A stretch of 64,000 nt of DNA. Origin: Bordetella genomosp. 2 (GTDB lineage Bacteria > Pseudomonadota > Gammaproteobacteria > Burkholderiales > Burkholderiaceae_B). A program made the position numbers and the translations under genes. Below, one piece after another: positions 1-7,677 of the stretch. The notes under the pieces were generated by a model that saw nothing but the letters and a program-made list of their open reading frames with translations, did no database searches and was not told where the DNA came from. The stretch spans positions 186,001 to 250,000 of the forward strand of contig NZ_NEVT01000008.1 in the NCBI RefSeq assembly GCF_002261345.1. The letters run 5' to 3'. How positions within the stretch are numbered: position 1 is the stretch's first letter; each line of letters opens with the position of its first letter.

Positions 1-132
1 CTGGTGGCGCGCCCGAGCCGAGCGACGTGGCCGCCGCGGCCCCGCCGGCAGGCCCGGGCGCCTCAAGAACCCAACCTCCCAACGCCCCGAAGCAATCATC
101 GACACCCATCAACGCAACCCTGAGGAACCCCC

Positions 133-1290
133 ATGGCGAACATCCAGGCCGGCCCGCGCCGGCGGCAAGGTTTTAGCGCGGAACACGACGAGTTCCGCAG
201 GACCATCGCGCGCTTCATCCAGGACGAGGTGAGCCCCTTCCACGCGCAATGGGAAGCCGACGGGCACGTCCCCCGCGACCTGTGGCGCAAGGCGGGCCGG
301 GTCGGCATGCTGCTCACCAACATCCCCGACGAATACGGCGGCGCCGGCGGCGACTTTCTCTATACCGTGGTAGTGCTGGAAGAGATCGCCCGCTCGCTGT
401 CGAGCGGCATCACCGGCTTCACCACGCACTCGGACATCGTCGCCCCGTACCTGCTCAACTTCGGCACCGAGGCCCAGAAACACGCCTCCCTGCCGGGCAT
501 GGCGCAAGGCGACATCGTCGGCGCCGTCGCCATGACCGAACCGGGCGCCGGCAGCGACCTGAAAGCCATCCGCACCACGGCGCAGAAAACCGCCCACGGC
601 TACCTGGTCAACGGCCAGAAGACCTTCATTACCAACGGCCTGCATGCCGATCGCGTGATGGTGGTGGCCAAGACCGACCCGGCCGCGGGCGCGCGCGGCA
701 TCAGCCTGTTCTGGGTCGACACGGCCACGCCCGGATTCAAGCGCGGCCGCCTGCTGGACAAGGTCGGGCAAAAGGCGCAGGACACTTGCGAACTGTTCTT
801 CCAGGACATGGAAGTGCCGGCCGACACGCTGCTGGGCGAGCCCGGCCAGGGATTCGGCTACCTGATGAAAGAACTGGTCCGGGAACGCCTGATGATCGCC
901 GTGCGCTGCGCCGCGGCGCTGGAGGCCGCGCTGGACTGGACTATCGACTATACCAAGGAGCGGCGCGCCTTCGACAAGGCGCTGATCGACAACCAGCATA
1001 TCCGCTTCAAGCTGGCCGACATCAAGGCCCTGGCCGCCGCCACCCGCGCCTTCGTGGACGACTGCATCGGGCGCTACATGGCCGGCGAGCTGGATGCCGC
1101 CGGCGCGGCCATGGCGAAGCTCTGGGCGACCGAAGCCACGCGCGCCATCGACGACCTGATGCAGTTCTACGGCGGCTACGGCTACATGCGCGAATACCCC
1201 ATCGGGCGGGCCTATACCGACGTGCGCCCCAACCGCATCTACGGCGGGTCCTCGGAGATCATGCGCGAACTCATCGCGCGATCCCTGTAG
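133..1290 (+). CDS. Acyl-CoA dehydrogenase (LCAD/IVD-like)
   Basis: A 385-residue flavoenzyme that should introduce an alpha,beta double bond into an acyl-CoA, passing electrons to ETF. The N-terminal helical domain, the middle beta-domain (AMTEPGAGSD at about 134-142) and the C-terminal four-helix domain are complete. The motif near the end reads YGGSSEIM, so the MCAD-type catalytic Glu (in YEGT) is absent. A Glu in RERLMIA at about 251 matches the helix-G base of long-chain and isovaleryl-CoA dehydrogenases. The ATG has GAGGA upstream. It is first in a three-gene operon with a thiolase-like protein (35-nt gap) and a DUF35 protein. The substrate is unknown; a branched or side-chain acyl-CoA is plausible. 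Confidence 0.93.
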   Translation: MANIQAGPRRRQGFSAEHDEFRRTIARFIQDEVSPFHAQWEADGHVPRDLWRKAGRVGMLLTNIPDEYGGAGGDFLYTVVVLEEIARSLSSGITGFTTHSDIVAPYLLNFGTEAQKHASLPGMAQGDIVGAVAMTEPGAGSDLKAIRTTAQKTAHGYLVNGQKTFITNGLHADRVMVVAKTDPAAGARGISLFWVDTATPGFKRGRLLDKVGQKAQDTCELFFQDMEVPADTLLGEPGQGFGYLMKELVRERLMIAVRCAAALEAALDWTIDYTKERRAFDKALIDNQHIRFKLADIKALAAATRAFVDDCIGRYMAGELDAAGAAMAKLWATEATRAIDDLMQFYGGYGYMREYPIGRAYTDVRPNRIYGGSSEIMRELIARSL

Positions 1291-1325
1291 GCGCCTGCCG
1301 GCACAACCAAGGACGGGAATTATCC

Positions 1326-2483
1326 ATGACCAAACACTTATCGGGATCCGTCGCCATCGTCGGCGCGGCCGAATCGGACCTGGGCAAAGTGCCCGGACTG
1401 AGCGCGCTGGAACTGCAGGGCCAGGCCGCCCAGCGGGCACTGCGCGACGCCGGGCTGACCCTGCGCGACGTCGACGGCGTCTTCGCCCATACCGACGACC
1501 GGTTCTCGGGCCTGCAGGTGGCGGAATACCTCGGCGTCCGCCCCCGCTACGTCGACTCCACCAACGTGGGCGGCATGTCCAACGTGCTGCACATCCGCCA
1601 CGCCATGGCCGCCATCCAGGCCGGCATGTGCGACGTGGCGCTGATCACCTACGGCAGCACCCAGCTGTCGGACGGCTCGCGCAAACTGGGCGTGACGGCC
1701 GAAGACGCGCGCAGCCCGCGCGGGCAGTTCATCACCCCCTACGGGCAGCTCAGCCCTATCGGCTACTACGCCATGGTGGCCCGCCTGCACATGCACCGCT
1801 ACGGCACCACGCCGCAAGCCCTCGCGGAGGTGGCGGTGGCCGCGCGCCAGTGGGCCATGCTCAACCCCAAGGCGTACAAGCGCGACCCGCTGACCATCGA
1901 CGACGTGCTCGCGTCGGCCTATATCGCCGAGCCGCTGCGGCAGCGCGACTGCTGCCTGGTCACCGACGCGGGCGGCGCGCTGGTCGTCACCGCCGCCGGG
2001 CGCGCCCGCGACCTGGCGCGGCCGCCGGTGTACGTGCGCGGCATCGCGGAGGCGTTCTCGCACCACTACACGCCGTTCAACACCAGCGACTGGCTCGACA
2101 CGCGCGTGGCCGAAACGGCGGAACAGGCCCTGGCGATGGCCGGCGTGTCGCGCGACGACATCGATGTCGTGCAGATCTATGACCACTTCACCATCGGCGT
2201 GATCCAGTCGCTCGAAGAACTGGGATTCTGCAAGCGCGGCGAAGGCAAGGACTTCGTGGCGGGCGGGCGCCTGGCGCCCGGCGGCGCGTTTCCCATCAAT
2301 ACCTCGGGCGGCGGGCTGTCGTATAACCACCCCGGCATGTTCGGCATGCTGCTGGTGATCGAGGCCGTGAAGCAGTTGCGGGGCGAATGCTGCGAGCGGC
2401 AGCTGCCCGATGCCAGGCTGGCGCTGGTGCACGCGCCGGGGCTGGTGTTCTCCGCCAATACCACCATGATCCTGGGAGTCTGA
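1326..2483 (+). CDS. Thiolase-like protein (SCP2/lipid-transfer type), probable retro-aldolase or degenerate thiolase
   Basis: A 385-residue protein of the thiolase superfamily. The start ATG at 1326 follows the dehydrogenase by 35 nt; the frame stays open far upstream, but that stretch overlaps the dehydrogenase. Where thiolases carry the acylated Cys (CxSG-type loop near residue 85) it has VGGMSNV, so classical thiolysis by that Cys is unlikely. The C-terminal half keeps a His in SYNHPGMFG and a Tyr in QIYDHFT. Family knowledge: Ltp2/DitF-type proteins without the Cys work as aldol lyases in complex with a DUF35 partner, which is exactly the next gene (2-nt gap). The aldolase role is inferred. 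Confidence 0.85.
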   Translation: MTKHLSGSVAIVGAAESDLGKVPGLSALELQGQAAQRALRDAGLTLRDVDGVFAHTDDRFSGLQVAEYLGVRPRYVDSTNVGGMSNVLHIRHAMAAIQAGMCDVALITYGSTQLSDGSRKLGVTAEDARSPRGQFITPYGQLSPIGYYAMVARLHMHRYGTTPQALAEVAVAARQWAMLNPKAYKRDPLTIDDVLASAYIAEPLRQRDCCLVTDAGGALVVTAAGRARDLARPPVYVRGIAEAFSHHYTPFNTSDWLDTRVAETAEQALAMAGVSRDDIDVVQIYDHFTIGVIQSLEELGFCKRGEGKDFVAGGRLAPGGAFPINTSGGGLSYNHPGMFGMLLVIEAVKQLRGECCERQLPDARLALVHAPGLVFSANTTMILGV

Positions 2484-2485
2484 CC

Positions 2486-2896
2486 ATGAACACCGCACAG
2501 CGTCCCGTCCCGCAACCCACCGACGTCACCCGCCCCTACTGGGAAGCCGCCGCCGCCGGCCGGCTGGTCATCCAGGAATGCCGGGCCTGCGGCGCGCGCC
2601 AGTTCTACCCGCGCGGCTTCTGCGTCGCCTGCCTGTCGGACGAGCTGCACTGGCTGCCGTGCAGCGGCAAGGGCACCATCTACACCTACACCATCAACCA
2701 CCGCGCCCCCAACGCCCACATGAAGGAACGCCTGCCTTACATCGTGGCCGCCATCGACCTGGACGAAGGCACCCGCATGATCGCCAATATCGTCGATTCC
2801 CCGCCGCAGGCGGTGGCGATCGGCGCGCGCGTCGAAGTGGTGTTCGAAGCGCTGGCGGACGGCATGGCGCTGCCGCAGTTCCGCGTCGGCGGCTGA
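2486..2896 (+). CDS. DUF35 OB-fold/zinc-ribbon acyl-CoA-binding partner protein
   Basis: A 136-residue protein with an N-terminal rubredoxin-like zinc ribbon (Cys32, Cys35, Cys46, Cys49: CxxC-x10-CxxC) and a C-terminal OB-fold, the DUF35/ChsH2-C architecture. Such proteins pair with non-classical thiolases and hold the acyl-CoA. The ATG at 2486 lies 2 nt after the stop of the thiolase-like gene, so the two are translationally coupled. The length is typical of the family. It is the last gene of the operon; a strong hairpin follows immediately. Confidence 0.9.
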   Translation: MNTAQRPVPQPTDVTRPYWEAAAAGRLVIQECRACGARQFYPRGFCVACLSDELHWLPCSGKGTIYTYTINHRAPNAHMKERLPYIVAAIDLDEGTRMIANIVDSPPQAVAIGARVEVVFEALADGMALPQFRVGG

Positions 2897-2923
2897 AAAA
2901 AACCGCGCCCCGGCGGGGCGCGG
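2896..2923 (-). terminator. Intrinsic terminator between convergent genes
   Basis: A perfect 9-bp stem (CCGCGCCCC at 2903-2911, loop GGC, GGGGCGCGG at 2915-2923). On the minus strand it is followed directly by a run of seven T (2896-2902), so it is a textbook terminator for the decarboxylase gene. On the plus strand the tail CTTCT is weaker, but the stem may also stop the DUF35 operon. Confidence 0.88.
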
Positions 2924-2945
2924 CTTCTGCCTCGGCGCCTCTGCT

Positions 2946-5207
2946 TCAGTCTTCGATGAGGCAATCCACGTAGTAGCGCTTGGTGCCGTCCGGGCCGGTG
3001 TCCTCGGCCAGGCCGTGGATGTACGTCTCGAAACCGGGGAAGCGCTCGTTGAACTCGCGGGCGAACTGCAGGTACTGCACGATGGTGCGGTTGAAGCGTT
3101 CGCCCGGGATCAGCAGCGGGATGCCGGGAGGATACGGCGTGAGCAGCACGCCGGTGACGCGGCCCTCGAGCTGGTCGATCTCGACCCGCTCGACCTCGCG
3201 GTGCGCCATGCGGGCGAACGCGTCCGACGGCTTGAGCGCCGGAACCATGTCGCTCAGGTACATCTCGGTGGTCAGGCGCGCCACGTTGCGCTCGCGGTAG
3301 GCTTCGTGGATCTGCTGGCACAGGTCGCGCAGGCCCATGCGCTCGTAGCGGCGGTGGCCGCGGCAGAACTCCGGCAGGATGCGCCACAGCGGCTGGTTGC
3401 GGTCGTAGTCGTCCTTGAACTGCTGCAAGGCGGTCAAGAGCGTATTCCAGCGTCCCTTGGTGATGCCGATGGTGAACAGGATGAAGAACGAGTACAGGCC
3501 CGTCTTCTCGACCACCACGCCGTGCTCGGCCAGGTACTTCGAGACCAGCGCGGCGGGGATGCCGGTTTCGCCGAAGCTGCCCGACATGTCCAGGCCCGGG
3601 GTGATGATGGTGGCCTTGATCGGGTCGAGCATGTTGAAGCCGTCGGCCAGCTCGCCGAAGCCGTGCCAGTGATCGTTGGCTTCCAGCACCCAGTCGTCGC
3701 GGTTGCCGATGCCTTCCGAAACCAGCCGGTTGGGGCCCCAGACCTTGAACCACCAGTCGTTCTTGCCGAATTCCGACTCGACCTTGCGCATGGCGCGGCG
3801 GAAGTCCATGGCCTCGCGGATGCTTTCCTCCACCAGCGCGGTGCCGCCGGGCGGCTCCATCATGGCGGCGGCCACGTCGCACGACGCGATGATCGCGTAC
3901 TGCGGCGACGTGGAGGTGTGCATCAGGTAGGCTTCATTGAACACGTTGCGGTCGAGCTTGCGCGACTCGGATTCCTGCACGATGATCTGCGACGCCTGCG
4001 AAATGCCCGCCAGCAGCTTGTGGGTCGAGTGCGTGGCGAACACCATGGGCTCTTGCGGGCGCGGGCGGCCCTGGCCGATGGCGTGCATGTCCTGGTAGTA
4101 CTCGTGGAAGGCGGCGTGCGGCAGCCATGCTTCGTCGAAGTGCAGCGTATCGACATAGTCGCCCAGCTGCTTCTTGATCATCTCGACGTTGTAGATGACG
4201 CCATCGTAGGTGCTCTGGGTGAGCGTCAGGATGCGCGGCTTCTTGTTGGCGGCTTCGCGCGCGAACGGGTTGGCCTCGATCTTCTTCTTGATGTTCTCGG
4301 GGTCGAATTCCTCCAACGGGATCGGCCCGATGATGCCCAGGTGGTTGCGGGTGGGCCGCAGGAACACCGGGATCGCGCCCGTCATGGTGATGGCGTGCAG
4401 GATCGACTTGTGGCAGTTGCGGTCCACCACCACCACGTCGCCGGCAGCCACGTTGGCATGCCAGACGACCTTGTTGGACGTGGACGTGCCGTTGGTCACG
4501 AAGAAGCAGTGATCGGCATGGAAGATGCGCGCGGCGTTCAGCTCGGACTCGGCGACCGGGCCGGTATGGTCCAGCAGCTGGCCCAGCTCGTCCACGGCGT
4601 TGCAGACGTCGGCGCGCAGCATGTTCTCGCCGAAGAACTGGTGGAACATCTGCCCCACCGGGCTCTTCAGGAACGCCACGCCGCCGGAGTGGCCGGGGCA
4701 GTGCCACGAATACGAGCCGTCCTGCGCGTAGTTCACCAGCTCGCGGAAGAACGGCGGCGGCAGGCCGTCGACATAGCTGCGGGCCTCGCGGATGATGTGG
4801 CGCGCCACGAACTCGGGCGTGTCCTCGAACATGTGGATGAAGCCATGCAGCTCGCGCAGGATGTCGTTGGGAATGTGCTCCGAGGTGCGCGTTTCGCCGT
4901 ACAGGTAGATGGGGATGTCGGCATTGCGGAAGCGCAGCTCGCCGATGAAGGCCCGCAGGTTCTTGATGGCGCTGGCCACGTCCTCCGGCGAGTCGACGTC
5001 GAACTCTTCATCGTCGATTGACAGGATGAAGGCGCTGGCCCGGCTTTGCTGCTGGGCGAACGAACTGAGGTCGCCATAGCTGGTGACGCCGATCACCTCG
5101 ACGCCCTCGGCCTCGATCGCGGAGGCCAGCGCGCGAATCCCCAGGCCCGAGGCGTTCTCGGAACGATAGTCTTCGTCGATGATGAAAATGGGGAAGCGGA
5201 ATTTCAT
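2946..5207 (-). CDS. Orn/Lys/Arg decarboxylase (PLP-dependent, AdiA-like size)
   Basis: A 753-residue fold-type I PLP decarboxylase. It has an N-terminal response-regulator-like wing domain (about 1-130), a large PLP domain with the Schiff-base lysine in ATHSTHK (Lys397), a FDEAW motif near 358 carrying the pyridine-binding Asp, and the C-terminal domain. The length matches biodegradative arginine decarboxylase (about 755) better than LdcC or SpeC (about 712), but substrate cannot be fixed by eye. The start MKFRFPIF at 5207 was chosen over a frame open to 5957 because the upstream part is low-complexity and the N-terminus then aligns with the family. The product would be a polyamine or agmatine, with a possible role in acid resistance. 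Confidence 0.92.
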   Translation of the reverse strand: MKFRFPIFIIDEDYRSENASGLGIRALASAIEAEGVEVIGVTSYGDLSSFAQQQSRASAFILSIDDEEFDVDSPEDVASAIKNLRAFIGELRFRNADIPIYLYGETRTSEHIPNDILRELHGFIHMFEDTPEFVARHIIREARSYVDGLPPPFFRELVNYAQDGSYSWHCPGHSGGVAFLKSPVGQMFHQFFGENMLRADVCNAVDELGQLLDHTGPVAESELNAARIFHADHCFFVTNGTSTSNKVVWHANVAAGDVVVVDRNCHKSILHAITMTGAIPVFLRPTRNHLGIIGPIPLEEFDPENIKKKIEANPFAREAANKKPRILTLTQSTYDGVIYNVEMIKKQLGDYVDTLHFDEAWLPHAAFHEYYQDMHAIGQGRPRPQEPMVFATHSTHKLLAGISQASQIIVQESESRKLDRNVFNEAYLMHTSTSPQYAIIASCDVAAAMMEPPGGTALVEESIREAMDFRRAMRKVESEFGKNDWWFKVWGPNRLVSEGIGNRDDWVLEANDHWHGFGELADGFNMLDPIKATIITPGLDMSGSFGETGIPAALVSKYLAEHGVVVEKTGLYSFFILFTIGITKGRWNTLLTALQQFKDDYDRNQPLWRILPEFCRGHRRYERMGLRDLCQQIHEAYRERNVARLTTEMYLSDMVPALKPSDAFARMAHREVERVEIDQLEGRVTGVLLTPYPPGIPLLIPGERFNRTIVQYLQFAREFNERFPGFETYIHGLAEDTGPDGTKRYYVDCLIED

Positions 5208-5366
5208 GCGGGCGCTCCTGGGGGCGAGGCAAAACGGAGGCGAGTGTACTGCCAGTCGGGGACGGCAGGGTGACAGAGCGGCGAACCGGCGCGGACGGCG
5301 GTTTCGCACGGAGGGGAATTGTAGGACGCTTTGCCACCGGCCGCAGGCGGGCGCAGCACGCGGCAT

Positions 5367-5398
5367 GCCCGGCGCCGCCGGGCGCGGCGGCGCCGGGC
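5367..5398. repeat. GC-rich inverted repeat, possible terminator
   Basis: A perfect 14-bp stem (5367-5380 with 5385-5398) around a 4-nt GGCG loop. It lies between the decarboxylase promoter region and the stop of the small gene at 5444. No T-run follows on either strand, so terminator function for the 5444 gene is only likely. Confidence 0.45.
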
Positions 5399-5443
5399 CG
5401 GCGGCGTGGCGCGCCGCCCGTCGACAGGAACGCCCGCGGGGCG

Positions 5444-5890
5444 TCAGCGGATGGTGATGGAGGCGCGGTCCATGACCGCGCGCACGTAGTGCTGGAAGAA
5501 TTCCGGCAGCGACTCGGCTGTGCCGCCACGGATGCGCCGCTCTACCTTGGAGATGGCGCACAGGCAGACGTCGAAGTCGGGTTCGCCGGTGACCAGCACG
5601 ACCGGATCGTCGTCGTCGCAGACCTCGTAGAGGCCGCCATAATGGCGCCGCGCCACTTCGTACAGGTAGGCGGCCGCGCCCACCGACTGGATCGGCGTCA
5701 GGGCCAGGGCGCCTTGGTGCGCCTGTTCGAGCACGCCATCCAGGGCGGTCACGCTGGCGACCGAATAATCGAATGACGAGGTGTCCGGCACGGCGGCCAG
5801 GAAGGCCTGGGCCGCGCCATTGACGCGCTCGATGAACTCGTCCTGCACCTCTTCGTCGACTTCCTGCGTCTTCTTCAGAAAACCTAGCAT
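5444..5890 (-). CDS. Conserved small protein of unknown function
   Basis: A 148-residue, acidic, soluble-looking protein without a signal peptide or membrane segment. I do not recognise a named domain. The N-terminus (MLGFLKK then a stretch of Glu/Asp) is a short amphipathic start, and the middle contains CDDDD and the C-terminal helix ends in VRAVMDRAS. Two ATGs are adjacent (5893 and 5890). The Shine-Dalgarno GGAGG lies 5 nt from the second and 2 nt from the first, so the second is preferred. It is transcribed towards the decarboxylase but is separated from it by about 240 nt and a hairpin, so probably monocistronic. Confidence 0.75.
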   Translation of the reverse strand: MLGFLKKTQEVDEEVQDEFIERVNGAAQAFLAAVPDTSSFDYSVASVTALDGVLEQAHQGALALTPIQSVGAAAYLYEVARRHYGGLYEVCDDDDPVVLVTGEPDFDVCLCAISKVERRIRGGTAESLPEFFQHYVRAVMDRASITIR

Positions 5891-6112
5891 CATTGCCTCC
5901 CGCGCCGGCAACCGGCGACAAGGTAAGTTCATTATATTTGCCGGGTTTGGCGGGCAACAGCGCGTACGGGGCCGCTGTTCGAGCCTCGTTACGAACCCCA
6001 ACGACATGTCACGCGCGCGCCCGCCGCGGCGAAGCGCGGCATGGCCGCGGCCATAGCGCCTTGAAGCGGCAACGCCGCCGCGCGATACTGACACCAAGCG
6101 ACACGCCTTTTT

Positions 6113-6128
6113 GTTGCGCATGCGCAAC
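6113..6128. promoter_or_regulatory. Perfect 16-bp palindrome, candidate operator
   Basis: GTTGCGCATGCGCAAC is a perfect dyad 22 nt upstream of the VOC gene ATG at 6151, within the 257-nt spacer between divergent genes (5894-6150). No other feature explains it. It could be the binding site of a dimeric regulator or overlap the promoter of the VOC/GNAT pair. Confidence 0.4.
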
Positions 6129-6150
6129 GTCACACGGGTCCGGAGGCCGC

Positions 6151-6573
6151 ATGCAAGTCCTGATCAATATCGACGTCGATGACCTGGATCGCGCCATCCA
6201 GTTTTATCGCGACGCTTTCGGATTCGAAGTGACGCGCCGTTTCGGCGCCGACGGCGCCGAATTGACGGGCGCGGGAGCGCCCATCTACCTGCTGCGCAAG
6301 GCGCAGGGGTCCCGCCCGGCCGGCACCGTGGCGGGCGGCCGCGACTATGCGCGCCACTGGACGCCGGTGCACCTGGATTTCGTGGTGGACGACGTCGACG
6401 CCGCGGTCGGCACGGCGGTGGCGGCCGGCGCGGTACTGGAGGACCCGCCGCAGACCCATGCGTGGGGCCGCATCGCCCACCTGTGCGACCCGTTCGGCCA
6501 TGGCCTGTGCATCCTGCAGTTCCTGGGGCAAGGCTACGACGCGATCTCGACCGTGGAAAACAGCCCGCCGTGA
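6151..6573 (+). CDS. VOC (glyoxalase/bleomycin-resistance) family protein
   Basis: A 140-residue two-module VOC fold protein. The first beta-alpha-beta-beta-beta module covers LINIDVDDLDRAIQFYRDAFGF and the second covers HLDFVVDDVDAAV to DPFGHGLCILQF. Putative metal ligands are the His at the start of the second module and residues of the CDPFGHG loop. GGAGG lies 4 nt before the ATG. It is co-translated with the downstream GNAT gene (TGA/GTG overlap). VOC proteins include dioxygenases, glyoxalases and antibiotic-binding proteins; the substrate is not predictable here. Confidence 0.88.
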   Translation: MQVLINIDVDDLDRAIQFYRDAFGFEVTRRFGADGAELTGAGAPIYLLRKAQGSRPAGTVAGGRDYARHWTPVHLDFVVDDVDAAVGTAVAAGAVLEDPPQTHAWGRIAHLCDPFGHGLCILQFLGQGYDAISTVENSPP

Positions 6574-7022
6574 CCTCCGCCAGCCTCATCTACCGGCCCG
6601 TCGCCGCAGCCGATTTCGACGCCCTGGCCGAACTGCGCGCCGCCGCGATGCGGGCCAGCCTGGAACAGCTCGGCCGCTACGACCCGCAGCGCTCGCGGCA
6701 ACGGCTGCGCGACAACTTCGACCCCGTCCGCACCTATGGCATCGAACTCGACGGGCGCCGCATCGGCTTCTATGCCGTGGGCCCCGCCGACGGCGCGCTG
6801 CGGCTCGACCATTTGTATTTGCTGCCGGCGGAGTGCGGCCAGGGCCTGGGCAGCCAGGTGATGCGGCATATCATCGCGCAGGCCGACGCGGCGGGACTGG
6901 CGCTGCGGGTAGGCGCCCTGCGCGGCAGCGACGCGAACCGCTTTTATCGCCGCCACGGCTTCGTGCAGGTAGCCGAAACCGAATGGGACATCGACTACCT
7001 GCGGCCGGCCGCGGCCGGATGA
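6570..7022 (+). CDS. GNAT-family N-acetyltransferase
   Basis: A 150-residue acetyl-CoA-dependent acyltransferase. Motif A is visible as LDHLYLLPAECGQGLGSQVM (Q/RxxGxG/A-type pyrophosphate loop in CGQGLGSQ), followed by motif B with NRFYRRHGF. The start is taken as GTG at 6570, which overlaps the TGA of the VOC gene by 4 nt (GTGA). An ATG further upstream at 6462 would bury 36 codons in the VOC gene. The C-terminus abuts dcd head-on with no spacer. The substrate is unknown. Confidence 0.85.
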   Translation: MTSASLIYRPVAAADFDALAELRAAAMRASLEQLGRYDPQRSRQRLRDNFDPVRTYGIELDGRRIGFYAVGPADGALRLDHLYLLPAECGQGLGSQVMRHIIAQADAAGLALRVGALRGSDANRFYRRHGFVQVAETEWDIDYLRPAAAG

Positions 7023-7586
7023 TCAGGTGCGCGGCAGGGTGACGCCGCGCTGGCCCTGGTACTTGCCGCCGCGATCGCGGTAGGACGTTTCGCAGACCTC
7101 GTCGCTTTCCAGGAACAGCATCTGGGCGCAGCCTTCGCCGGCGTAGATCTTGGCGGGCAGCGGCGTGGTGTTGGAGAACTCGAGCGTGACGTGGCCTTCC
7201 CATTCGGGTTCGAGCGGCGTCACGTTGACGATGATGCCGCAGCGCGCGTAGGTGCTCTTGCCCAGGCAGATGGTGAGCACGCTGCGCGGAATGCGGAAGT
7301 ATTCCACCGTGCGCGCCAGCGCGAACGAGTTGGGCGGGATGATGCACACGTCGCCCTTGAAGTCGACGAACGACTTTTCGTCGAACTGCTTGGGGTCGAC
7401 GATGGTTGAGTTGATGTTGGTGAAGATCTTGAACTCGTCGGCGCAGCGGACGTCGTAGCCGTAGCTGCTGGTGCCATAGCTGACGATGCGGTCGCCGTTG
7501 GCGGTGCGCACCTGTCCGGGCTCGTACGGTTCGATCATGCCGGCCTCGGCCGCGCGTCGGATCCAGCGGTCGCTTTTGATGCTCAT
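7023..7586 (-). CDS. dcd: dCTP deaminase
   Basis: A 187-residue enzyme that deaminates dCTP to dUTP, feeding dUTPase and dTMP synthesis. Family signatures are the N-terminal [19 protein letters not shown], the [17 protein letters not shown] segment, [10 protein letters not shown] and the catalytic-Glu strand HVTLEFSN. The start at 7586 gives the canonical N-terminus; the frame is open to 7829 but without family sequence. Its stop immediately adjoins that of the convergent GNAT gene. A TAAAAT minus-10-like element lies at 7615-7620 on the minus strand, in the same TAAAATAGCGG context seen before metG. Confidence 0.96.
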   Translation of the reverse strand: MSIKSDRWIRRAAEAGMIEPYEPGQVRTANGDRIVSYGTSSYGYDVRCADEFKIFTNINSTIVDPKQFDEKSFVDFKGDVCIIPPNSFALARTVEYFRIPRSVLTICLGKSTYARCGIIVNVTPLEPEWEGHVTLEFSNTTPLPAKIYAGEGCAQMLFLESDEVCETSYRDRGGKYQGQRGVTLPRT

Positions 7587-7677
7587 GGTGGGGTGCCCAG
7601 GTTGATTGTCCGCTATTTTATCGTTTCGGCGGGCCGGGCCCGGCGGGGCGGGATCAACTCCGGCCCGCCGCCCCGGT

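Noticed and set aside
1-132. Possible 3' end of an upstream gene
   Set aside because: Frames 1 and 3 are open into this stretch, but the translations are low-complexity Pro/Ala/Arg sequence with no recognisable ending, so no partial gene can be supported.
3015-5021. Long plus-strand frame antisense to the decarboxylase
   Set aside because: No family motifs are present; the minus strand encodes a complete PLP enzyme with its lysine motif.
7627-7670. 11-bp inverted repeat between dcd and tamB as a terminator
   Set aside because: The loop is 22 nt and on the minus strand the stem is followed by A-rich, not T-rich, sequence. It is not convincing for tamB.
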